This document shows positions 7,977-14,792 of a stretch of DNA of 64,000 bases, piece after piece; positions within the stretch are counted from its first letter, which is position 1, and every line of letters starts with the position of its first letter. Origin of the DNA: CAYMEK01 sp964389305 (GTDB taxonomy: Bacteria > Spirochaetota > Spirochaetia > SZUA-6 > DRHE01); contig CAYMEK010000014.1 of the NCBI GenBank assembly GCA_964389305.1, positions 10,790 through 74,789 of the forward strand, written 5' to 3'. The position numbers and the translations under genes were made by a program. The notes beneath the pieces are model-generated. The model had not been told where the DNA came from, made no database searches, and saw only the letters and a program-made list of their open reading frames with translations.

Positions 7977-9868
7977 GCCGTCACCGCCAGCGCAGCCCCG
8001 AAGAGCAGGCCGCCGATCAGCAGACCAGCGATGACGGAACCGGTGATGAACAGCCGGAGTTCGCTGAAATAGCCGCTCAGATAGTAGTTCCTGAAGGCCA
8101 GCTTCCGGGTGACTCCCATGGAGCCCCGGAAAAAATCCCCGCCGCCGCTGTTGGCTCCTCCCATGTAGGGCTCAACATAGCGCGCCCTCCTGCCCGGCAG
8201 CAGGAAGCTCAGGGGGAAGAGCATCACCAGCACCGTCATGATGACCATGATGATGATGTTCCCGCGGGACATCATGGCTTCCCGCCCATAGGTGACAATG
8301 AGGTAGGGATCGATGAGGAAACGGGAGACGAGCGGGAACAGCAGGGTAGCGGCTACGACCAGTCCGGCGATGATCCAGGACACGACTCGCTGTTCGCCGC
8401 CCGTCCCGGGGCGTTCGTAGCCCTGCGGGTTCACCACGCTGACCAGCTTGCCCATCCACTTCACCCAGAAGAAGAGGGTGGCGCCGCTGCCGAAAGCGAC
8501 GAGACCCGTCAGGATGGGATTGGAGTCGGCCAGAGCCTGCAGCACGGCCACCTTGCTGATCAGCATCCCGAAGGGAGCCAGAAACATCCCCGCCATGCCG
8601 ATGAGCATAACCACCGCCAGCCAGGGTATCTTGACGAGCAGGCCGCCCATCTCTTCGATATCCCTGCTTCCGACCGCCGGCTCCACCACACCCACGCCGA
8701 GGAACAGAAGGCATTTGGCCACGGCATGGAAAACGATCAGGAGAATCGCCGCCCAGACCGCCTCATAGGTACCGATTCCGGCGCAGAGCATCACCAGGCC
8801 CAGGTTGCCGATCGTGGAGTAGGCCAGCACCCTCTTGGCATTGCTCTGGGAAATGGCGATGAAGGAGGTCAGTAGAAAGGTCACCCCGCCCACCAGGGCG
8901 ACCAGCAGCCCCACTACCGTGCCCCGCAGGAGCGGAGCGATCCGCACGACGATATACACCCCCGCCTTGACCATGGTGCTGGAGTGCAGCAGCGCCGAAA
9001 CAGGAGTCGGGGCCACCATCGCGCCCAGGAGCCAGGAGGCGAACGGCATCTGGGCGGACTTCGTCATCCCGGCCACCGAGAGCAGGGCCGCCGGCAGCAG
9101 CGCCCCGGCCTTGCCCAGGGCGAGCATCCCGTCCAGCTCAACCGTGCCGTGCGCGAAGAACAGGTAGAATGTGGTCCCGGCGAAGGCGATCTCGCCGATG
9201 ACGTTGAGCAGCAGGGCCAGAAAAGCGTTATGCATCGCCTCCCGGCTGCGGTCGTAGCCGATGAGGAAAAAGGAGCAGAGGGTGGTGATCCCCCAGAAGA
9301 AGGCCAGCCAGAGAAGATCGTTGGTGAACACCAGGCCGAACATGGCGGACAGGAAAGCAAAGATGATAAAGAAGTAGCTGCGGCGGCGGTCCTTCAGCTC
9401 CCGGTGCTCCCTGCCGTGGTACTCCCGCATATACCCGAGGGAGTACACGGCGATCAGGCTCCCCAGTACACCTACGATCACGCCCATGATGGCGGAGAAC
9501 TTGTCCACGAAGATGTTGTGCCGAACGGATATCCCGCCGCGCCACATCAGCTCGAAGACGATCAGCGCCGCGGCCTGGACCAGCACTAAAGCAAAAATCA
9601 GCGGCTTTCTGTGCTTCGCGCAGAGATACAGCACATAGGCACCCAAACCGGCTTCGATCGCCAGCATCACGTAGGTGACCCAGGGGGCGTTCAGCTCGAG
9701 GTACAGGGCCTCTCTGTGCAGGTTCAGCGCCAGCAGCAGCAGGGAGGCCAGGCTCAGGATTACGGCGGCGGCCTTCACCACCGCACCCCTGACTGCATCC
9801 CTCTTCACCACCGCCAGTACCAGGGCGACCAGTAGGGGAAATCCAAACAGGAACAAAAGCAGGTTCAT
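7973..9868 (-). CDS. echA: Ech hydrogenase membrane subunit A (NuoL/Mrp antiporter-like)
   Basis: A 631-residue antiporter-like subunit, the presumed ion pump of the complex. The Proton_antipo_M core is clear: LWLAFFWGITTLCSFFLIGY, SAQMPFASWLLGAMVAPTPV, SALLHSSTMVKAGVYIVVRI, and SNAKRVLAYSTIGNLGLV with the conserved Lys residues. More than a dozen membrane segments are visible. The start is taken at ATG 9868 (MNLLLFLFGFPLL) because it opens directly into the first membrane helix. An in-frame upstream start (9898) would add 10 charged residues. First gene of echABCDEF, in the canonical order. Confidence 0.93.
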   Translation of the reverse strand: MNLLLFLFGFPLLVALVLAVVKRDAVRGAVVKAAAVILSLASLLLLALNLHREALYLELNAPWVTYVMLAIEAGLGAYVLYLCAKHRKPLIFALVLVQAAALIVFELMWRGGISVRHNIFVDKFSAIMGVIVGVLGSLIAVYSLGYMREYHGREHRELKDRRRSYFFIIFAFLSAMFGLVFTNDLLWLAFFWGITTLCSFFLIGYDRSREAMHNAFLALLLNVIGEIAFAGTTFYLFFAHGTVELDGMLALGKAGALLPAALLSVAGMTKSAQMPFASWLLGAMVAPTPVSALLHSSTMVKAGVYIVVRIAPLLRGTVVGLLVALVGGVTFLLTSFIAISQSNAKRVLAYSTIGNLGLVMLCAGIGTYEAVWAAILLIVFHAVAKCLLFLGVGVVEPAVGSRDIEEMGGLLVKIPWLAVVMLIGMAGMFLAPFGMLISKVAVLQALADSNPILTGLVAFGSGATLFFWVKWMGKLVSVVNPQGYERPGTGGEQRVVSWIIAGLVVAATLLFPLVSRFLIDPYLIVTYGREAMMSRGNIIIMVIMTVLVMLFPLSFLLPGRRARYVEPYMGGANSGGGDFFRGSMGVTRKLAFRNYYLSGYFSELRLFITGSVIAGLLIGGLLFGAALAVTA

Positions 9869-10192
9869 GGCGCTTCGATCTCTTTCCCGCCGGGGCACCC
9901 TGCCTTGCAGTTTTGCTCACGGCGGCTGGATGGATCTGCAAGCAGCGAGTCCCACGCTAAAGGTACGAGCTACGGCTTCGGCCGCGCTATAACCGTTTAC
10001 GGTTATTTGTTCGTGAAATTCGGTGTACGGGGGACCCGGAGGGGCGGCCTCGCGGAGGTGGTTAACGCCGCCGGCTTTCGCATACGGGCGATAACAATGC
10101 GCGAGGGTCTTATATATGAGTGTTTTAGTAGACTATACCTTTTCGCATGACTATATTGTAGTTATCAAATTTTCCATTTCAGGAGGTTCGCA
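9869..10192. other. Divergent intergenic region between echA and the 10193 gene
   Basis: About 320 bases without a credible gene. It must hold the promoter of the ech operon (minus strand) and that of the secreted-repeat gene (plus strand). The half nearer 10193 is AT-rich. It contains the 18-base palindrome listed separately and a strong ribosome binding site (AGGAGG) just before the ATG at 10193. Confidence 0.6.
9989..10006. promoter_or_regulatory. Perfect inverted repeat upstream of the ech operon
   Basis: ATAACCGT-TT-ACGGTTAT, two perfect 8-base arms around a 2-base centre, 121 bases upstream of the echA ATG. Its size and symmetry suit a dimeric regulator. On the minus strand a TTATAG hexamer that could serve as -10 falls within or next to it, so binding could block transcription. 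Function is inferred from position and symmetry only. Confidence 0.4.
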
Positions 10193-10969
10193 ATGGTAAA
10201 AACCATGGTAAGAATCGCGGTAGTGCTGGTAAGCATGACCGCCTTCGTGGGTCTTGCAGGGGCGCAGTCGCAATACACCGTACAGGTTCGAAGCGCGGCG
10301 AACGGGGTAAACTACCTCACGGACGCCAGGGGCATAACGCTCTACTACTATACCAAGGACACAACCGGAGAGAGCGTCTGCACCGACGGATGTGTGGACA
10401 AATGGCCGATCTTTTATACCCCCAACATCTCGGTGCCGCCCACCCTCAACGCGTCCGATTTCGGCACCATCACCCGCTCCGACGGGCGGAAGGAGACCAC
10501 CTACCGCGGCTGGCCGCTGTATTATTGGTTCCAGGACAAGAATCCTGGGGATATGAAGGGCGAGGGTATCGGTAAGGTATGGTATATTCTCGATGTTCCG
10601 GCGTACACGGTCATGATCGGCACCGACAAGGACCTCGGGAACTATCTCGTCGATGGCAATGGGAACACGCTCTACTACTTCACCAGGGATACGATGGGCA
10701 AGAGCGACTGCAACGGGAACTGCATAGAGAACTGGCCCGCGTTCTCCGTTTCCTCCTTCGTTGTCCCATCAGCCCTCAATGCCTCAGACTTCGCGACTAT
10801 CACGAGAGCCGATGGGAAGCAGCAGGTCACCTACAAGGGATACCCGCTTTACTATTTCGTGCGCGACAAGAAACGGGGAGATGTGACCGGTGAGGGGGTG
10901 AACGGCGTCTGGTACGTCGTCGACCCAGCTAAATTTCCTCCCGCGAACATGTCGATGAGCGCGTACTAA
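10193..10969 (+). CDS. Secreted protein with two COG4315-type repeats
   Basis: A 258-residue exported protein with a signal peptide ending near GLAGAQS (residue 25). The mature part is two copies of one domain of about 115 residues. Copy 1 has GITLYYYTKDTTGESVCTDG, then WPIFY, DFGTITRSDG and YRGWPLYYWFQDKNPGDMKG. Copy 2 has NTLYYFTRDTMGKSDCNGN, WPAFS, DFATITRADG and YKGYPLYYFVRDKKRGDVTG. This is the lipoprotein repeat of unknown function (COG4315/PF03640-like), often found in envelope proteins. Each copy keeps two Cys (VCTDGC and DCNGNC) that could form a disulfide. A strong AGGAGG precedes the ATG. It is followed by a large hairpin, so it is probably monocistronic. Confidence 0.87.
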   Translation: MVKTMVRIAVVLVSMTAFVGLAGAQSQYTVQVRSAANGVNYLTDARGITLYYYTKDTTGESVCTDGCVDKWPIFYTPNISVPPTLNASDFGTITRSDGRKETTYRGWPLYYWFQDKNPGDMKGEGIGKVWYILDVPAYTVMIGTDKDLGNYLVDGNGNTLYYFTRDTMGKSDCNGNCIENWPAFSVSSFVVPSALNASDFATITRADGKQQVTYKGYPLYYFVRDKKRGDVTGEGVNGVWYVVDPAKFPPANMSMSAY

Positions 10970-10983
10970 CGAATCCGCACAAC

Positions 10984-11042
10984 GAGCGGCCCGGCTCCCG
11001 AACATTCGTTCTCTCTTGGAGCCGGTCCGCTCGGCCCGTCAG
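10984..11042 (+). terminator. Long hairpin after the secreted-repeat gene
   Basis: Two arms of 15 bases, GAGCGGCCCGGCTCC (10984-10998) and GGAGCCGGTCCGCTC (11028-11042), pair at 14 of 15 positions around a loop of about 29 bases. It begins 15 bases after the stop codon. There is no T run afterwards, so it is either a non-canonical or Rho-assisted terminator or an mRNA-end stabiliser. Confidence 0.5.
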
Positions 11043-11298
11043 ATCGGCTCCTAGTAATTGGTTTTCGACCTGCAATTAATCAAAACAGTTTATTTCCCTC
11101 GGTAAATGTATCTGCCTATGTTCTGGGAAGATGATCGCAAAAAAGTGGAGTTTGAATCGTCCCGCCGGTCGTCGCAGTCGAAACGGAAACATGGAAGGCG
11201 GCGGACGGGACGCTGAAGTAGATCGAAGAAGGGAGACGCCAAGTGCCAAAGATCCTGCCCGGACTTATCTCAAAATTCTCAATCACATGGAGGTAACC
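11043..11298. other. Intergenic region upstream of the ABC importer
   Basis: No convincing gene. The first 100 bases are AT-rich and probably hold the promoter of the sugar importer operon, but I could not settle on a clear -35/-10 pair. An in-frame ATG at 11131 would extend the binding protein by 56 charged residues before its signal peptide and is not credible. GGAGGT sits right before the chosen start at 11299. Confidence 0.45.
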
Positions 11299-12411
11299 AT
11301 GACAAAAAAGTACGGTTTTGCTCTACTTGTTTTGTTTATGTTCACTTTGTCGGTTTCGGCGGTATTCGCGGCCGGAACCAAGGAATCCACCACGACGGGC
11401 ATGGCCCCGGCCAAGATTGCGCTTCTGCTGCCGGAGACCAAGACTACCCGCTACGAGACGGCGGACCGGCCTGACTTCGAGGCCAAGATGAAGGCACTCG
11501 ATCCGAGTGTGGATATCATCTACAACAATGCCAATCAAAATGCGAATACGCAGCTTTCCCAGGCGGAGGCGGCGTTGACCAACGGGGCTCAGGTTCTCGT
11601 TCTTGATCCGGTCGATTCGGCGGCGGCTGCCGTCATCGCCGACAAGGCCAAGGCCCAGGGCGTGCCGGTCATCGCTTATGACCGTTTGATCCTGAACTCG
11701 AGCGGAGTCAACTACTACATTTCTTTCGACAACACCGAGGTGGGTAAGCTGCAGGCGACGAGCCTGATTGACAAGCTCAACAAAATGGGGATTCAAAAGC
11801 CGGTAATCGTAATGATAAACGGCTCTCCGACTGACAACAACGCCAGCCTGTTCAAACAGGGAGCGCACAGCGTTTTCGATCCGTTGGTGAAATCCGGAAA
11901 GCTCGTCATAGCGAAGGAGTACGACACCCCGGACTGGAGTCCGGACCAGGCTCAGAATGAGATGCAGCAGGCGCTCACCGCTCTCGGCAATAAAGTCGAC
12001 GGAGTCTACTGCGCCAACGACGGAACAGCCAGCGGTGCGATTGCCGCCATGAAGGCAGCCGGCCTCAAGCCGATTCCTCCGGTCACCGGACAGGACGCCG
12101 AGCTGACAGCCATTCAGCGTATTCTAGTCGGCCAGCAGTACATGACCGTGTACAAGGCGATCAAGCCGGAGGCCGAAGCGGCCGCGGAGCTCGCCTACGA
12201 CCTGCTCAAGAATAAGCAGGTGCCAGGCAGCATGACCGGCGGCAAGACCGTCAAAAACGGCAAGATGGCCGTAGCTTCGGTGCTGCTCACACCGGTTGCG
12301 GTCACGAAAGACAACATCAAGGATACCGTCGTGAAGGACGGTTTCTGGACGACGCAGCAGATCTGCACCAGCGATTACGCTGGCGCCTGTAAAGCTGCGG
12401 GGTTGGAGTAG
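11299..12411 (+). CDS. xylF: Xylose-type sugar ABC transporter, periplasmic binding protein
   Basis: A 370-residue solute-binding protein of the CUT2 (ribose/xylose) class. Start ATG 11299 is preceded by GGAGGT at good spacing and opens into a signal peptide (MTKKYGFALLVLFMFTLSVS, cleaved near VFAAG). The mature N-terminus IALLLPETKTTRYETADRP and the core AQVLVLDPVDSAAAAVIADK, GVPVIAYDRLI and NYYISFDNTEVGK are typical of XylF. Near the C-terminus are VYCANDGTASGAIAAMKAAG and VTGQDAEL. It should deliver D-xylose or a similar pentose to the permease encoded downstream. Ligand specificity is inferred from family resemblance. Confidence 0.9.
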   Translation: MTKKYGFALLVLFMFTLSVSAVFAAGTKESTTTGMAPAKIALLLPETKTTRYETADRPDFEAKMKALDPSVDIIYNNANQNANTQLSQAEAALTNGAQVLVLDPVDSAAAAVIADKAKAQGVPVIAYDRLILNSSGVNYYISFDNTEVGKLQATSLIDKLNKMGIQKPVIVMINGSPTDNNASLFKQGAHSVFDPLVKSGKLVIAKEYDTPDWSPDQAQNEMQQALTALGNKVDGVYCANDGTASGAIAAMKAAGLKPIPPVTGQDAELTAIQRILVGQQYMTVYKAIKPEAEAAAELAYDLLKNKQVPGSMTGGKTVKNGKMAVASVLLTPVAVTKDNIKDTVVKDGFWTTQQICTSDYAGACKAAGLE

Positions 12412-12482
12412 TCTTCCTTCAGAACCGGGCTGGATCTTTGGCTGCCGGCAACAACCCGAGGTTTTTAGATAAAGGGCAACAC

Positions 12483-12506
12483 CGCCGGAACCTGAGGGTT
12501 CCGGCG
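12483..12506 (+). promoter_or_regulatory. Hairpin between binding-protein and ATPase genes
   Basis: Perfect 10-base arms CGCCGGAACC and GGTTCCGGCG around a TGAG loop, in the 119-base space between xylF and the ATPase gene. There is no T run. Such intercistronic hairpins in ABC importer operons often stabilise the upstream mRNA or attenuate read-through, so that binding protein is made in excess of the membrane components. That role is inferred here. Confidence 0.5.
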
Positions 12507-12530
12507 CTTCCTGAGGACGGTGAGTGAGAA

Positions 12531-13331
12531 ATGGGGAAGATCAAAGAAGAAAAGCGACCGATCCTGGAACTGCACGAAATCAGCAAACGTTTCGGCGCCG
12601 TTCAAGCTCTCTGGAACGTCGATTTTGAGGTGTACGCCGAGGAGGTGATCGGGCTGGTCGGCGACAACGGCGCCGGGAAATCGACGCTGGTCAAGGTGAT
12701 ATCCGGCACCTACCGACCGGACAGCGGCCACTACATTTTCGAGGGACGTGAGGTGACCGTCAACAATCCGGGAGAAGCCACCAGCCTGGGAATCCAGACG
12801 GTATACCAGGACCTGGCTCTCTGTGAGAATCTGGATGTCGTGGCCAACCTCTATCTCGGAAGGGAGCAAATGCGGCCCATGGTACCGGGGGTGTTGGAAG
12901 TGATCGACGAAGTGGAGATGGAGCAGAAAGCCACCCACTTCGTGAAGGAGCTCCACGTGAACATCCCTACACTCCGCTCCCGGGTTGCAACGCTCTCCGG
13001 CGGCCAGCGACAGTCGGTCGCCGTTGCCAGGGCGGTGATGTGGAACTCCAAGGTGGTGCTGCTCGATGAGCCGACAGCCGCCCTGGGGGTGGAGCAGACC
13101 CGTCAGGTCAAGGATCTGATCGTCCGCCTCCGAGAAAAAGGACTGGGGATCGTGGTGATCAGCCACAACCTCGTCGATGTTTTCGACGTTTCCGATCGGA
13201 TCATCGTGCTGCGCCTGGGCAGGCGAGTGGCGACCTTCGACACGCACGGTTCGAATCCCGAGCAGGTGGTTGCGGCCATAACCGGAGCGGAGTACGGCCA
13301 CGTCGACTCGGAAACCCAGTCGAGCGGATAA
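12531..13331 (+). CDS. xylG: Sugar ABC transporter ATP-binding protein (single domain)
   Basis: A 266-residue ABC ATPase. Walker A is GDNGAGKST, the Q loop lies in LGIQTVYQDLALCENLDVVA, the signature is LSGGQRQSVAVARAV, Walker B is VVLLDEPTAALG, and the switch His follows in VVISHNLVDVF. It groups with the N-terminal half of XylG/RbsA-type ATPases (EISKRFGAVQALWNVDFEVY). Classical XylG has two fused nucleotide-binding domains and about 500 residues; this protein has one and must dimerise. It energises the importer with the flanking genes. The symbol is by context. Confidence 0.88.
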   Translation: MGKIKEEKRPILELHEISKRFGAVQALWNVDFEVYAEEVIGLVGDNGAGKSTLVKVISGTYRPDSGHYIFEGREVTVNNPGEATSLGIQTVYQDLALCENLDVVANLYLGREQMRPMVPGVLEVIDEVEMEQKATHFVKELHVNIPTLRSRVATLSGGQRQSVAVARAVMWNSKVVLLDEPTAALGVEQTRQVKDLIVRLREKGLGIVVISHNLVDVFDVSDRIIVLRLGRRVATFDTHGSNPEQVVAAITGAEYGHVDSETQSSG

Positions 13332-13380
13332 CGGACTCCGCAGTCAGACTGATATACGTCATATTGGGAATGGATCAATT

Positions 13381-14625
13381 ATGAGCGGAAAAGTTCAAGA
13401 ACAAGCGGATCCGGGACCTGGGCGGCGCGCCGGCGGGCTCCCGAGACAAATCGTAGAGCGACTGGCGCACGGGGATATCGGTTCTCTGCCCGTGCTCCTG
13501 GGACTGGTTCTGATCGCGGTCATCTTCCAGATTGCGAACTCCAATTTCCTCACGCCGTTGAATCTGACCAACTTGATGGTGCAGATATCTTCCGTGGGGA
13601 CCATCGCCGTAGGTGTGGTGCTGGTTTTGCTGATCGGTGAAATCGACCTTTCGGTAGGGGCGGTGAGCGGGTTGTGCGCCGGCTTCATGGGGGTTCTCTC
13701 GGTCAAGCTTGGGGTTCCGGGAATCGCGGCCGTCCTGCTCAGCCTGCTGGCGGGCTTTCTCATAGGCCTGTTCCAGGGGTGGTGGATCACCAAGCTCCAC
13801 GTGCCGTCCTTCGTGGTAACCCTTGCCGGGTACCTGGGCTGGCAGGGGGCACTGCTTTGGGTGCTGGGCAGCACGGGCACCATAAACCTTAACGACCTAT
13901 TTATCGTAGGGCTGGCCAACACGAGGCTTCCCGTCTGGGCGGGATGGGCAATCGGAGCCGCCGCCGTAGGGTTCTTCGTGCTGACTCGCGCCAGCTTGCA
14001 GATCCGCAGGTCACATCACAGTCTCCAGTCCCAGTCGGTGCTCGCCGTGATTCTCCAGGGCATCGCGATAGCCGTGGTTGTGCTTGGTCCGGTGGCGATC
14101 ATGAGCGTGAATCGGAATCCTCGAGGCAACGTGCCGGTAATGGGTGTGCCGACCGCGGTTATCATCCTCCTGGCGATCGTGATCGCCTTCAATCTGGTCA
14201 CCAGACGCACCAGGTACGGTCGCTACGTCTTCGCAGTCGGGGGAGGGGCCGAGGCGGCGCGCCGGGCCGGCATCAATGTCGATCGCATCCGCATCTGGGT
14301 GTTTGCCCTGTGCTCCACCCTGGCCGCCGCCGGGGGGATTCTCGCCGGTTCGCGCCTGTTCGCCGTGAACCAGTCCTCGGGCGGCGGGGACGTGCTGCTC
14401 AATTCGATCGCGGCCGCCGTCATCGGCGGGACGAGCCTGTTTGGAGGCCGCGGCAGCACCTGGTCCGCCCTGCTCGGGGCCTTGATCATCGGCGCCATCG
14501 CCAACGGCATGGACCTGCTGGCCTTTGCCTCTTCGGTGCGATTCATGATTACCGGGGCCGTGCTGCTGCTGGCGGTAACCCTGGATGCGTACACGAGGGC
14601 GAGGCGCGAACAGGTTGGCGAGTGA
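13381..14625 (+). CDS. xylH: Xylose-type sugar ABC transporter permease
   Basis: A 414-residue permease of the BPD_transp_2 (RbsC/XylH) family. After a hydrophilic, proline-rich N-terminus of about 35 residues, roughly ten membrane segments follow. Family marks are NLTNLMVQISSVGTIAVGVV, LLIGEIDLSVGAVSGLCAG, FVVTLAGYLGWQGALLW, GGGAEAARRAGINVDRIRI and AAAVIGGTSLFGGRGSTWSA. The long central segment between about residues 195 and 250 is characteristic of XylH. It forms the membrane channel for the binding protein and ATPase encoded just upstream, 49 bases away. Confidence 0.93.
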   Translation: MSGKVQEQADPGPGRRAGGLPRQIVERLAHGDIGSLPVLLGLVLIAVIFQIANSNFLTPLNLTNLMVQISSVGTIAVGVVLVLLIGEIDLSVGAVSGLCAGFMGVLSVKLGVPGIAAVLLSLLAGFLIGLFQGWWITKLHVPSFVVTLAGYLGWQGALLWVLGSTGTINLNDLFIVGLANTRLPVWAGWAIGAAAVGFFVLTRASLQIRRSHHSLQSQSVLAVILQGIAIAVVVLGPVAIMSVNRNPRGNVPVMGVPTAVIILLAIVIAFNLVTRRTRYGRYVFAVGGGAEAARRAGINVDRIRIWVFALCSTLAAAGGILAGSRLFAVNQSSGGGDVLLNSIAAAVIGGTSLFGGRGSTWSALLGALIIGAIANGMDLLAFASSVRFMITGAVLLLAVTLDAYTRARREQVGE

Positions 14626-14730
14626 GTTTCCTCCGGCGCTGAAAAACCACTCACAGCCACTTCCGGCCCGGGCGGTTAGTTGAACACCGCCGTCCCGAGC
14701 CCCTGTTTCCCCCTAACCCGAAGAGGTTAT

Positions 14731-14748
14731 TTCCTGCCGCTGCAGGAA
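14731..14748 (+). other. Small hairpin between xylH and the M16 peptidase gene
   Basis: TTCCTGC and GCAGGAA, perfect 7-base arms with a CGCT loop, in the 167-base space between the permease and the peptidase. It could be the end of the importer transcript, but no T run follows. Confidence 0.25.
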
Positions 14749-14792
14749 GCGGTACGTTTGCCAGATAAAAGTCCCTACGGAAGGGGTACACG

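Noticed and set aside
11131..11298. Upstream ATG extending the sugar-binding protein by 56 residues
   Set aside because: It would place a charged extension before a clear signal peptide. GGAGGT points to the ATG at 11299.
13245..13262. T-loop-like GGTTCGAATCCC
   Set aside because: It lies inside the sugar ABC ATPase gene in frame, and no acceptor stem or other tRNA arm surrounds it.
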